A DNA stretch of 41,000 nucleotides from Hymenochaete sp. R1 (lineage: Eukaryota > Basidiomycota > Agaricomycetes > Hymenochaetales > Hymenochaetaceae): contig JAFREE010000188.1 of NCBI GenBank assembly GCA_019400425.1, positions 1-41,000 of the forward strand, in the 5' to 3' direction. Positions 22,128-37,890 of the stretch are shown piece by piece. Below the pieces are notes generated by a model. That model made no database searches, was not told where the DNA came from, and worked only from the letters and a program-made list of their open reading frames with translations. Position numbers and translations under genes: made by a program. The number at the start of each line of letters is the position of its first letter. Within the stretch, counting starts at the first letter, position 1.

Positions 22128-25042
22128 ATGACAACCATGACTTCTCGAGGGCAAAGAATCAATTACGACTACAATGGCTACGACTACGGCCATCCGAGCC
22201 CGTCTGCTGGTGCTGGTACGTCCGCCTCAGTTGCAGCAGCTGCAGCTGCAGGAGCATCATTCTGGGATACCAACTCCAATCCCAATATCAACTCCCGACG
22301 AACACCTTCGCCAACGTCGCCGTACGCTATTCCCCCAACGGGTGCAGGATCAGGCTCGAACTCGAACTCGGGTCATCGTCAGCCGACGATGTACTCATTC
22401 TTTCCATCCGAGGGCTCGAGGACGCGCGATCCCGATGCGTATGCCCGTGCCCTCGCTCAGTCCACATCTAATTCCTATGGACAACAGTCTCACGCAAACG
22501 CGAGATCTCCATCACCGTCAGCCTCAACTTCAAACCAGTATCAGTATCAGAACGGGAGCCAGGCGCAAGAGCGGGTACGAGCGACGCAGCATGATCTTGA
22601 AGCTGAAGATGCGTACGACGTCTCCTCACCCGCACCTGCACCAGTACCAGCGTTCGACATGCGAGTGACCGCCCCTTCTCGTACAGGCGACTATGGCTAT
22701 ATACCAGATGACCATCGCAGAAGCCAGCACACCGACGAGCAAAGCGTCTACAGCGAGCGCATGTCCGCCCTCTCCACCACTTCCGCTCCTCAACAGTACT
22801 ACTCCGCCGTATTCCAGCAAGCACAGTCACAGTCGCAGCTCCAGCAGCAGCCTGCCTCGTTTTCGTCCTCAGACCCACACCACCACCTCTCCGCAGCGTA
22901 CTCCCTTCAATCCGACCTCAACCGTGAGTCGTGGCAGACGACCGGCTCGATGGGTGTCGGCGTTGCGGGTGGAGAAGGAGAGGGAGGAGGCGCGGCGAGG
23001 CCGGATAGTAACGTCGACCCGTTTTCGTTCATGCGGTATGAGACGCAGAGAGGAGGGCCGTTGCCGAAGGTGGTGGTGTCGTCGCCTTCGGATGGGAGTT
23101 TCAGGTTGAGCGCGCGTGGTGCAAATGCGAACGCAAATATGAATAACGCGAGGATGAGTGCTGGGTCGGGCGTCACGAACACGAGCTCGAGCACTAACAC
23201 GAATGGCAATGTGAATGCGAACGTGGGGATGACGAACAGTCTGGGCGGTGGGGTCCGAGAAGAGGACGGTGAAGACGAAGACGAGCCAGTCATCATCCCC
23301 CAACCTATCACCCCTCCACCATTCCCTACTCAACCTCAAGGACGCATGCCCAGCGCCGTCCAAGGCTCGCGCAACTTCTCTCGACCGAACCGAGGGCCAT
23401 TACCGAGCACCCCACCTCAAATGCAATCACCGCCAGAATGGGACCAGTCCCCGTACGATGCTCCGTCCACGTCCACGTCCACGTCCACGTCCACGTCCCC
23501 GCGCCACCCCACATCGTTCTCGCCAACGACGACGACTTCTCCTACACCCCCTCGCGAACGCGAAAGACCGCCTATCATAGGCTCCGAGGACGCTAAGCTG
23601 GAAGTTCTTGAGCGCAATCGACAGCAAAAACAACTCCGGAGCCCAGCGTCGAACTCATCGTTCACGCATAGCATTAACATGAACGGAAACGGAAGCGGAA
23701 ACGGCTCGTACCCGACTCTTACAAACCGCAGTCCAAATCCAGAGTCCCCTGCGATGGCGTACGGCTTCGACGTCGGCTCGCGCTTCCCGTCGCCAACTGC
23801 TGCGTTGGGAGCGGGATCGGGAGCAGGCACCCGCTCCATCTCGCCAGGGATGCAGGCACAGGCGCAGGTGTACCAGGGAGGGACGTTACCAAGCCCGAGT
23901 TTCAGCTCTCCACGATCCCCCGCTCCGAGTCCCAACCTCGTCGTCCTCCCTTCCCACGCGCCCGACCACCGGATGCGCAAGTCGAGCAACGAGAGCCTAT
24001 ATTCGACGTACTCGTACTACAACCTCGATAACGCAAAATCGTCGTCGACGCCGACGACGCCGACGACACTTTCTGGTGGTCACGGATACGGGACCGGATA
24101 TTCACCCGCGTCGACACTTGCGCCGTCTCCGAACCCGGTTTCGCCCTCTAGCTTCTCCTCCGCATCCCGTACACGCGCGGGGAGCAACTCCAAAATTTCC
24201 ACCAACCGAGATATGGAAGCAGACCCAGGCTCGACCGACTCAGCCGATGCCTTCCTCGCCCTCGGCATCGCGCACCACGAAGCTGACCGACTCGCTGAGA
24301 GCGCCCGCTGCTTTGAGAAGGCGGCGACGGTCGCGGGAGGGAGCGCGGTGGGGATGCTGATGTGGGGGCTTAGTTTAAGGCATGGGTGGGGTGTGGAGAA
24401 GGATGAGGCGCGGGCCTTTCGGTGGTTGAAGAAAGCGGCGGAGCATGCGGTGGTGGACTTGAAGGCTGTTCAAGGAGTTGGTGTGCCTGGGGCTGGGAAT
24501 GGTGTAGGAGCGCCTGGAATGGGGGAGAAGGGGGAAGGGAGGGAGGCAGTTAGGGTGCGTTTCGTTTTGAGTTTGGGGGGCGCAATTCCTTATTAACGCT
24601 GTTTGTTGGGTTGACTTATAGAAAGAGCTCGTGCTTGCGGTGTATGAAGTCGGCCAGAGTTTCTTCCAAGGCTGGGGTGTCCCCAAGGACAAAGTCATGG
24701 GCGTCGTAAGTCTCTTGCCCCTTTTCTCTTCGATCATCAAGCTTATCACACACAATCTTAATCTTAATCGTGGTAAAACTACAGAGCTATTTCAAAACAG
24801 CTGCTGAGCTCGGCGACCCCGACGCGCAACAGGACCTCGCATTCTGCCTCGCGAACGGGAAAGGGTGCAAGAAAGACCGCAAGGAGGCAGCGAAGTGGTA
24901 TCGGGCTGCGGTACGTTTTGTTTTGGTTCCCTGTTTTTTTTCTGTCTTCGGCATTAAGCTTTTTTTATCGAACTTGCAGGCTGCGCAGGGTGCGAGCACA
25001 GTCGGGCTTGCGTGGATATACAAGCCCAAGTTTGCGGAATGA
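22128..25042 (+). CDS. Sel1-repeat protein with long disordered N-terminus
   Basis: Exons 22128-24554, 24622-24705, 24785-24910 and 24980-25042 total 2700 nt, 899 residues. The first 700 residues are low complexity (Ser, Pro, Asn, Gln, Gly), with short ordered motifs such as MYSFFPSEGSRTRDPDAYAR near residue 85. The C-terminal 190 residues hold Sel1-like helical repeats: DAFLALGIAHHEADR, MLMWGLSLRHGWGV, GQSFFQGWGVPKD, AAELGDPDAQQDLAFCLANG and a final AAQGASTVGLAWIYKPKF. This architecture matches fungal proteins related to S. cerevisiae Dsf2 and S. pombe Nif1, which act as scaffolds in cell-size or mating-related signalling, and more distantly chitin-synthase activators. The first plausible ATG was chosen; a second ATG follows three codons on. 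Repeat introns interrupt the Sel1 units. Exact function is inferred only from architecture. Confidence 0.82.
23465..23499 (+). repeat. ACGTCC hexanucleotide microsatellite in coding sequence
   Basis: About five to six perfect ACGTCC units encode an alternating Ser-Thr tract in the disordered part of the Sel1-repeat protein. Unit length keeps frame, so copy-number variation would change only tract length. Confidence 0.85.
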
Positions 25043-25766
25043 AGTCGGATTCATAATTGAAGATGGTCAGCATCTGAAATTTTACCACCTGCGACTTGAA
25101 CGATCTCCTTTCATCGTTACCTTCCATCCGGATATCTTTATTTTCTGAGCTCTACACCCTATCATTTTCTATCATCTCCTTTTACCTTTTGTCTTCCTTT
25201 CAACCCTTCCTGGCAGGAGCTACGAACCATTCAGCGACGGGTTACCCCACACCCTACTTTTCATTTTGGTTCTCGTCCTTAATTCAATCTTGCATACGCT
25301 GCACGTTTTCTCCTCCTTCCCTCTACGACCATCTCTGGGTTGTATGGACCCATTGATGCTGTTCTAAAGTTTCTCTTTGGGAGGTGTCAGGAGCCGGCTC
25401 GAAGTACACACAACATTGCCTTTTTTTCTACACAATTCAGATATACTTGTATCATTATTTTCTTTTCCCTTCTTTTCACATCGCATCTGGTTTTCTTCCG
25501 TCTCTTCTCTTTTCAGGTTAATGGAAGCTGTTTAATTGTTGGTGTGCCGCTAGGTCTAATATCGTTGCTATTGGATATTCTGATTGACAGAACATGAGGG
25601 AGACGATAAAGAATTTTCACTAGTATTATTATTGCAAAGAATTCACATAACCTCAACATGTGGCATAAAGAAATGCGATTGGAATAAGTTATGAATTTGA
25701 GCCTTCCTGTGAATCGAAACAATGTTGCTCGTCTGCTGTCCTGTACAGTAGTGCAATATATAAAAT
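25043..25766. other. Convergent 3' region between Sel1 gene and PRP16
   Basis: T-rich DNA between two tail-to-tail genes; it probably holds both 3' UTRs. No gene is supported. Confidence 0.5.
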
Positions 25767-30262
<4,496 letters not shown>

Positions 30263-30497
30263 TGGAGGTGCTTCAGAGTCGAGTCGAGTTGACCGCGCAG
30301 GTGCAAGTTGATGAGCGCGAGTCCGATGCCGATGCCTTGAGTGACGACGGATGATGAGTTATTAGATAAGCAATAGCGTCGATCTTATGCCTTGCCCGAT
30401 CTGGTCGAACAACTCATCTCTTCGACTCAAGGCCTCCAGGTTTACTCTTGACCTCGATCACCTACAATCACCCTTGCTACCACTGCCGCTTAGTATA
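30263..30497. promoter_or_regulatory. Bidirectional promoter between PRP16 and TMA7
   Basis: Only 235 bp separate the two divergent start codons, so core promoters must be shared or abutting. No TATA box is obvious, as expected for housekeeping genes. Confidence 0.6.
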
Positions 30498-30896
30498 ATG
30501 TCTGGAAGGCAAGGCGGAAAGGTCAAGCCCTTGAAGGCAAGCAGTACTCATCTTTCTTCTACGCTTGGACTTACTTCCATTCAGGCCCCCAAGAAGGAAA
30601 AGAAAGAGGAAGATGAAGAAGACAAGGCTTACAAGGAGAAACAGAGAGCTGAAGCAGCAGCATTAGCCAAGGCTCGCGACAAAGGTGAGTGATGCGATCT
30701 CAATGCTCTTTATTACTGTTTCTTATCAATACGTAGCAACCAAGGGTGAGTGTGATTGATACGCTAGTATATCGTTTCATACAATGTTTCCATTTCGATA
30801 TAGGCGGAGCACCTGGCGGTGGAATCAAGAAGTAGGCACTTCTAAGGTCATTGTGTCTTTTTTTTCTGACTTGTTCTCAGGTCGGGAAAGAAGTAA
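30498..30896 (+). CDS. TMA7: Translation machinery-associated protein TMA7
   Basis: Exons 30498-30536, 30585-30684, 30737-30745 (9 nt), 30804-30831 and 30881-30896 total 192 nt, 63 residues, the family length. TMA7 (CCDC72 in animals) is a tiny, basic ribosome-associated protein. The protein starts MSGRQGGKVKPLKAPKKEKK, keeps the KAYKEKQRAEAAALAKA helix, and ends GGGIKKSGKK, the family hallmark. The first intron (48 nt) begins GC rather than GT (AAG/GCAAGC) and ends TTCAG. It has no stop, and its removal gives the canonical length. The 9-nt exon is optional: joining 30684 to 30804 also keeps frame and simply drops three residues (ATK). Retaining the last intron ends the protein just after GGGIKK. 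Annotation pipelines often miss such a gene. Confidence 0.92.
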
Positions 30897-31434
30897 TCCA
30901 CTGTCCTAGATGGTATTGGAACGAGGATGGGCTCTGTTCTCAAGTAGCACTTTTTGAAGTTTATGGTTGCATGCCTAGTGTTTGGTGGTGAAGAGTTTCT
31001 TTTGTCTCTGGCTCTTGTATGATTGTCGAATCTGTTTCGTAAATGTGCCCATTGTTTGAATGACTTGCAAAGTTGTTGAATGTACTCTGATCATCGTGCG
31101 TGTTTGGATCCTGCAGAGCAATCCGTCGACGAGTGCCCAAGCCTCTTGTGTAGTACAATGCAAACATCCCTCCTCGACCACTAGATCCCTTCGCCCAGAT
31201 ACTGAGTACAATAAAAACCAATGCGTTTGCCCAGATAAAGAAACTCAGAGTTACTCCGTAACATTAATCCGTAGTTCTAAAAATGATGAGAATGTCGTGG
31301 GAAAGTACACGATCACGCGTTAGTCGCGGCGCGTGTCTCTCGGCTTTCAACTTCCTTCTCTCATCCCACAACCACATTTAGTGGTACCCCTTTACCTCTC
31401 TTTTTTCTTGTGCTAGTCGCCAGAAGGAGTCTCC
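30897..31434. other. Intergenic, TMA7 3' flank and NUR1 promoter
   Basis: No gene seen. Short open frames on both strands near 30960-31320 lack any recognisable feature. Confidence 0.45.
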
Positions 31435-32850
31435 ATGGTGTTCATGCTTAGGAGAGCTACTCAGAATAATGCAGTGGCAGCTGGGTCTCCCGCTCGTCCA
31501 AAGTACAGCGACATGAGCACCAACACGCCTCCAAGAATGCCCATGTCAACTTTGCCCAACGGTCACACGAGTCCTATGAGGACAAGAACACCCATCACAC
31601 CTCGAACAAAGTTAGCGGTTCAGCAGCCTTCGCCGTGCGATGGCTTCTCTATATCAGAGTCCCACGAGTTTGACTGGGACGCTGTCAGACTTCACAAACC
31701 ACCGCCTTATGGAAGTCCGATGGAGGGCGCTCGAGCTAGAGCGGCAAGGAAGAGCGAGGCTGGCCAAAAGTCAGGTCAAAAGAGGGTTATCAAAAGGCCT
31801 GGATGGTTCAAAAGGTGTTGTGTTTCATCGAGTTTCTCCAGAATGATGTGGACTGACTCGAGTGGCTCGATAGGATGATGGCGCTCCCGGGTAACATTAT
31901 TGACGAGATTGCAATGTTCCCGCACAACGTTCCAACGCCAGAACCGAAGACAAGTGCGATGCTTCTTGGTGCACTTTTGCATCTTTTGAACCTTTTCGTC
32001 CGCATCTCACAAAGCCGAAGAGTCGTCGAAGACGATTGGGCTGATCTGTACAATGAACATAGGGGCACCAGCTGGTTTGACTGGGTAAGTTCACATCTCG
32101 TGAATCTCGCGCATCTTGCCTAACCTTTCCTTCACAGACAACTCCTTTCTCGCTTCTTCTGATACTATCTTCATTTTTCATCGCCTTCCGACTTCTCTCC
32201 AAAATCAGGATCTACACGTTCCACCATAAAACCCAGAAGCTCAATTCTCCTCACGCGGTGTTCGTCGACACTCAACTCGACTTCAATCCCCTCGAGGTTC
32301 CCTCCATCTGGTACCGGGTATACGTGTGGCTCGCACACCAGTTCTCCGTGTCGTGGCGCTTTTTGTTGAATTTCAAGCCGCCGGTGCCGAAAGCTCCGGA
32401 GGGTGCACGTGTTGAACGTGTGCAACAGCTGAGTGTATGGGAGCCTGGGGAATTAGAGATGCGCCTCTTCTCGGTGTACTCTCCGGCGCATGCGTTCTTG
32501 TGGGTTGCGACGACGGGATCTAATTGGATTGTGATGTTCATCATTATGGGTATCGTTGGGCTTCAGGTACGGGGTTCTTTCAATCTCGGATGAAGACGTG
32601 ATTTATTGATAGTGAAAACTCGAAGATCCATCTTATGACGAGCAGCTACGAAGGCTTGCTGAAGGACAAAGCGATCATAAATGCGGAAGTGCTGCACGAG
32701 TATGACGAAAAGGTTTGTCGTCGCTTTCAATCATCCAATTAACTTCCGCTAATGTACTTTCTCCAGTTTGTGAATAAACGTCTGAATGTCATTAGGAAGG
32801 ACAAAGCTGTCATGACGCATCAAGCGGAGGTGGTCGACTTGTGGGGTTAG
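31435..32850 (+). CDS. NUR1: Nuclear rim protein 1-like (NUR1 family, DUF2418)
   Basis: Exons 31435-31814, 31874-32084, 32138-32566, 32626-32712 and 32767-32850 total 1191 nt, 396 residues. A disordered, basic N-terminus (residues 1-125) precedes MMALPGNIIDEIAMFPHNVP. Hydrophobic segments are AMLLGALLHLLNLFV, FSLLLLILSSFFIAFRLL and NWIVMFIIMGIVGLQ. Between the latter two is the family's nucleoplasmic or lumenal domain (KLNSPHAVFVDTQLDFNPLE). The C-terminus has EVLHEYDEKFVNKRLNVIRK and MTHQAEVVDLWG. Nur1 of yeasts sits in the inner nuclear membrane with Heh1/Src1 and anchors silent chromatin such as rDNA, controlled by Cdc14. That role is carried over by homology. The acceptor of intron 3 (AAG at 32625) is non-YAG but is the one that keeps the frame; the nearby TAG acceptor at 32612 would give an immediate stop. 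Confidence 0.87.
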
Positions 32851-33712
32851 TCCTTGTTCTGAGAAGTGAAATGGCAAACGTCTCGCCTTGGTTCAGAATG
32901 ACCAGAGCTCAATCAATTTTCTACCGAGTCTCGACTTATTTTTTTCAACCCCTTTCAACACTTTCTCCCGTTCAATTTCTTTTTGCTTTCTTTTCTTACA
33001 TTAGCCGTTTGTCTGCTGCTCCCTGTTTGCTTGTTTTCCTACATGTTTTCCTACCCAAAGATAGTGCTACGAAATCATGACAAGACTACTTTTACTCCAT
33101 TACCCCCAATTACTACCATCTCTTGCTTAGACTACGCCTGAAACATATTTAAAAAAAAGAACTTCAGATCTGATCAGTGAGACACAGTGGTGATTGAATA
33201 CTAATGTTTACCGTTTCCATGTTGGAGAGCAGAAAGTGGCTGATGGTAACGAGACGCGTGACTAGATCGCAACGCGGTGCCCGAAGCGAGCGCAGCCTGC
33301 ACATCTTCCATAACTGCAACCACCATCACCATATCACTGTCTTTCGAGCCTACATTCTTTCTCTCTCTTTCATTTCTCTAAGGACCCTCGAAGGGCGTCA
33401 GACTTCTCTCATTTATATACTGTGTGTCTGAGTAATACTGGTGCGTAAAGTAAAATGAATGGCAACTTGAATGCGGCTGAATCGCTTTCACTCACTTGGC
33501 GTCTGCAGCTTCTTATCAGACAGAACCCCGCAAGAGCTCATAAAAGTCGTATTAAGACGTTGATCCGTCTTCCATTTCATCATTTACATTGGTCCTTCTC
33601 GTCTCTGGAGATATATAAAAAAACAGCCGAAGAGCAAGGAACCCCCGTTCTCTCCACCACAGGAATCAAATACGAGTCGGTTCGAATCATATCATATCAC
33701 CACTCCTCTCAA
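32851..33712. other. Intergenic region before Ser-rich gene
   Basis: T-rich 3' flank of NUR1, then promoter sequence. TATATAAAA at 33612-33620 lies about 100 bp before the next ATG. Nothing else coding is supported. Confidence 0.45.
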
Positions 33713-34378
33713 ATGCCTCGCAGACCACCTCCAACCTCCCTCCGACTCGTCCAGGGCCCTCTCCCTTCACGCGCCGAACCAAAACATACGCTCCCTTCTT
33801 TGCCTAGGCCCGTCGTCGTGCCCAACGACGTCTCGCGCGCGGGTGGACATGGACATGCATATGGACACAACAATCATACACCAGCGCCGAGGCACGCTAT
33901 GAGAACGCCTTCATCGGGCGGGTCCGTTTATTCGAGCGAGGGATCTATGATGGGCGATGTGAATATTAATGGTGCGAGTGGTAAAGTGGGGAGGCCACAG
34001 CTGCAACCGCGGAGAAGGTCGACAGAGCGTGGGCTTGAAGGCTCGGGACTTGCGCTACCGTTCCTACCTTCGAGTTCGGCCTCGTCAGCGTCTTCCCCAT
34101 TAACAGGATCGGGATCAGTATCGAGCGCGAACACGAGCCCTCTGACCAACTCTCTTTCTCAATCTCACTCTCGCCAACAAATCCGACACGCCTCCTCATC
34201 TGCGTCGTTGTCGTCTCAGTGCAGTACCAGTTCAGGTGGACTGGGGGATGACGAGGGACGATATGAGCGTGTACCTGAACCCGTACGGGGCCCGTGGGAC
34301 CATTCGCGAGCGGTGTCGCTGTCGTTCGATGTCGGTTCAGTGCTGGCACTGCCGAAACCTGTCGCTATCAGTCCTTGA
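33713..34378 (+). CDS. Ser-rich hypothetical protein, intronless
   Basis: A 221-residue open frame starts at MPRRPPPTSLRLVQGPLPSR and ends SVLALPKPVAISP before TGA. Codon use is GC-biased at third positions, like neighbouring genes, and a TATA-like box is well placed. The sequence is almost wholly disordered, with poly-Ser tracts (SSSASSASS), a basic patch (QPRRRSTERG) and an acidic spot (GLGDDEGRYERVPEP). The open frame extends upstream without stop to 33455, but that part reads like promoter and leader. I recognise no family. It could be a rapidly evolving regulatory or signalling adaptor protein, or a spurious frame. Confidence 0.55.
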   Translation: MPRRPPPTSLRLVQGPLPSRAEPKHTLPSLPRPVVVPNDVSRAGGHGHAYGHNNHTPAPRHAMRTPSSGGSVYSSEGSMMGDVNINGASGKVGRPQLQPRRRSTERGLEGSGLALPFLPSSSASSASSPLTGSGSVSSANTSPLTNSLSQSHSRQQIRHASSSASLSSQCSTSSGGLGDDEGRYERVPEPVRGPWDHSRAVSLSFDVGSVLALPKPVAISP

Positions 34379-34992
34379 TGCCTTGATATCCACGAATACC
34401 GCTGGCGCTGGGGGTGTTTGGACATGGGATTTTGATGATTTTCCTTTCCTTCCTTATGTTTCCTTTCTTTTGTGTTGTTTCACCAGACGTGTGGACTCAC
34501 CCTTCTCGAAAGCGCTTCCGTTTTGATTTCTTTTTCGCTACTGAATGAAGGGTGTGGGCGACATGGGGTAGGCTGTATTGCGGACGCAATTTTCTGATTG
34601 TGAAAAAGTGATACTGTTGTTTGTGGATGCGTAACTTTTTATTGAATCCTTTTATCGTTACTTTATCAAACCTTGAAGATGTTTTTCCCCCTTTCTTTCT
34701 TTGTGAGTGGGATTGACGAGATCGTAGACTATGATGAAGAAATAATGAATGAATGAAAGCAAGACTCCATAGAATATTCTCAGAGTTTGTTGAATCGCCG
34801 TGGTGGTCGTTGTGTAGACTGAGGGAGAGCGTGACGGAGAGCCTCGTGGCCGTAACCAGAGGAGATGGATGGCCTAATCGACCCCCCCCCCCCTCCATCA
34901 TCCCCCTTCCATCCTCCATCCATCCATCATCATCTCTTTTCTCTTTCTTCTCTCTTCATCTTTCGTTTTCACGACCACGAAACTCACGAATC
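34379..34992. promoter_or_regulatory. Intergenic region with C-tract before PIN4-like gene
   Basis: It contains a run of 12 C (34881-34892) followed by CT-rich CCATC repeats up to the next ATG. Such pyrimidine stretches are common just upstream of fungal transcription starts. No gene seen. Confidence 0.45.
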
Positions 34993-37040
34993 ATGACCTC
35001 CACGTCTCCCCAGCCTCCAGACCTATCCTCTCTCTCCATCTCTCCGCAGCAGAGCCGTCTTCACGACCCACAGTACGACTTTGATGCCCTTCAGAGACAC
35101 CAACAGCAGCAGCAGTTCCATTTCTCCCCAAGTCCTGGCATTGCGCAGGGACAGGTTCAGGGCCAGATGCCTTACAACCCCCTCAATCTCACCCAGCAGT
35201 CCCAGTCGCCGCTCAAGGGCAAACCAGTCGCTAGAGCTGGTCTCCCCTCGGTACGTGTATACGCAACCCCCCCCCCTTCATAGCCCTCTTCGCAACCGAG
35301 CTCCATCTCATCTAATACCACCTGTTTGTATTATCTTTTCTCAATGCACAGCAATGGATGGACAACCCGATGCTCAGCGATGCTCGCTCTTTGTCGCCGC
35401 CATCAAACTCGGACCTCTCCTCGGGCGGCTCCCCGCCGTTGCACCAGCTCCAGGTACCCACGAACATGCAGTCCCCCCCAATCAGCGGCGGGCTCGATGA
35501 CGATGTCATACCCACTGCAATTGTCATCAAGAACATCCCCTTCAACGTCAAGCGCGAGACTTTGCTCGATATAATCGTACGTGTTCTTTTCTTTCTTCCT
35601 TGTCGCCCCTTCCGCGTCAATGTATCATTTTGATTGATTGATTTGCCGACTGACACGGTCTTCTCTGTTTCTTTTTTTTTTGTATAACCAGGCTTCACTT
35701 AATATCCCAACGCCGTATGCGTTCAATTACCATCTAGACACGCAAGGCGCTTTCCGTGGCCTTGCCTTCGCCAACTTCCGTCAGGCCCCCGATGCTGACG
35801 CAGTGGTCGCCGCACTGAACGGCTTCGACGTCCAAGGCCGCAAGCTTCGTGTCGAGTACAAGAAGGTTCTCCAGGCCGGCGAGAAAGAGCGCATCGAACG
35901 CGAGAAGGCACTTCGCCGTATGCGTTCCATGCAGTTGGAGAAGGAACAGCAGACGACGATGCATCACGTCTCGCAGCAGTCGACGCCCATGGACGAGTTT
36001 GGCTCGCTGTACGGGACGCCGAGGTCGCTGTCGTCGCCGTTCTCAGGCATGTACCAACAACAGCAGGGCAGTTCTCCTTCCATGCCTCTCCCGCAGCCAT
36101 ACGGGCAGTCACCTGTCGCCCCGCTCCCGCCGACGACACCGTCGAACAAGGGATCATCGACGGAGCTCGACCTCAACGATCCGTCCACGTTGGAAATCTA
36201 CTCCCGGATTCTTCTGTTCAAGGACGATCACATGCGTGATGAGCTTGCGTTCTCACGCACGTTGAGCCCCAAGCAGAGGCGTGTCGTCCATCTCGTCGCG
36301 CAGAAGCTGGGTGTGTATCATTACTCCGTTGGGGAGGGCGAGGAGCGGTATGCTGTCGTCACGAGAATTGATCCGGAGCGAGTCACTCACCCGATGCAGG
36401 CAGAGCCCCGAAGGGTACGTCTGTCTTCCATTTCCCTTCCTTTTCATAATTGGAGAAGAAGGAAAAAAAGGTACTCTGGATATTTGGGACTAATTCTCTG
36501 TTTATTTGTTTTTGGCAGACTCTTTCGCGCGCCCCGTCCGCATACAACATGAACATGGCCGCGCAACAACAAGCCAACGCCTCGCTCCGCACCAAAAAAT
36601 CCATGCCGGACATGAAAACACTCCACAGCCAAGCCCCGCGCCTCGCCTCTCGCGCCTCCAACGGAAACATGCGCGAAGGCTACGCAACCATCGCATCTCC
36701 TTCGCGCCGTTCCCCAGGCGGCTTCGGCAACCTCTTTGGCAACCACAACGGCGGCGGGGGCGGGTACAACGGCGGGAGCCCTGGAGGGGCGGGGGCTGGA
36801 GGCGGGATCGTCCCGCCTGTACCGAGCCTGCCGTCGACACTGTCGACGTCGATCAGCATGAACGGGCTTCGCGAGGCGGAGATGGCGGGGAGCAACGTGG
36901 TGAGGCAGCCGAGGGGCCCGAGTGCGGGTGGTGGGTTTGGGACGAGAAGAGATCGTGTGGGTACGGGTGAGAGTGTGGGTGTGGGTGTGGGTGCGGGGCG
37001 GGGGTTGGAGGCGAGGTCGCATGAGCCGTTGGAGATTTAG
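34993..37040 (+). CDS. RRM and R3H RNA-binding protein, Pin4/Cip1-Cip2 family
   Basis: Exons 34993-35250, 35352-35576, 35692-36414 and 36519-37040 total 1728 nt, 575 residues. The N-terminus is disordered and Gln/Pro-rich. An RRM spans about residues 138-218: IVIKNIPFNVKRETL is RNP2 and the first helix, GAFRGLAFANF is RNP1, and VEYKKVL is the last strand. A charged helix (EKERIEREKALRRMR) follows. An R3H domain lies about 320-385 (LLFKDDHMRDELAF, then RRVVHLVAQKLGVYHYS). The rest is Gly/Ser-rich. The order matches S. cerevisiae Pin4/Mdt1 and S. pombe Cip1/Cip2, cytoplasmic RNA-binding factors tied to stress mRNA stability and checkpoint recovery. Intron positions split the RRM between its first helix and the following strand. 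No lesions are seen. Stop is TAG. Confidence 0.9.
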
Positions 37041-37890
37041 AGGGATCACGGTAAACGTCGGGGTGTTCCATTTGCGTTTACGTACGCGTATGCGTTGAAG
37101 TTGCTGGATGATTAGAAAGGGGCGTTTATGAGTGATATGGGTATATAGGTGAGGAAGGCGCACTCGACTTTGGCTGTTCCGTCTCTAAAAAAATATATGG
37201 TGTGGCTCGGAAACGTGAGCAGGGAAGGGTCGAGAGGAGAATACCGACTGGCTCTCTTTCTTCTTTCACTCAAACGACTCCCACTACGGACCAAAGCGTA
37301 TTTCGCATGTACAGAGCCTACTCCTCCTCCTTCCTCCGTCTTCTTTTTATTTCGATTGTGGCCTACACTTCGCTCGCTGTGGAGCTGAATATCGATATAT
37401 CCCCCACACGGCATGTTCCAAATTTCTCTTCTTACTTACTTACTTCCCCCCCCCAAAGCAATCCGTGCCATGTCATGTCATTTATAATATCGCTCACAAC
37501 ATAGGAATTATCTGTTTTGTGTTTTTTTTTTGTCTTTAAACATTTTTAATTGCAAACTTCAGCTTCAGCTTCAAACTGAGATCCTCACCCACTTGTTACT
37601 CGTTACTTGTTTCTTCCTTCATTTTCTCTTTCTTCCTCAATTTGAATTATGCAGAAAAAAAACATACAGTTACAAAAAACTCGATTCGTATGATTTCTTT
37701 TACTCCTCTCATCCAGTGCACTTATCCCACGTACCAGTGACTCTGATTTTATTTCTTCTCGTCCTCACTGATCCTGTCCTACCATACTACTAGTATATCA
37801 TACGACCGATCCCGTCCGTCCGTCCGTTCCTCTCAATCTCTCCGAGTCTCTTGTGCTTCTCTTTTGCTACAACATCTTGAATCGGTAACT
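37041..37890. other. 3' region of PIN4-like gene and AT-rich spacer
   Basis: The first few hundred bases are probably 3' UTR. The rest is T-rich without convincing open frames. Confidence 0.5.

Noticed and set aside
22869..23989. Long minus-strand frames opposite the Sel1-repeat gene
   Set aside because: Shadows of GC-biased repetitive coding sequence on the plus strand.
16006..25042. Amylase-like enzyme plus sugar transporter as a carbohydrate-use cluster
   Set aside because: The enzyme is probably wall-associated and the transporter is of a divergent branch; adjacency alone does not support a cluster.
33455..33712. Upstream extension of the Ser-rich gene to an ATG at 33455
   Set aside because: The stretch contains a TATA box and has different composition; the ATG at 33713 fits better.
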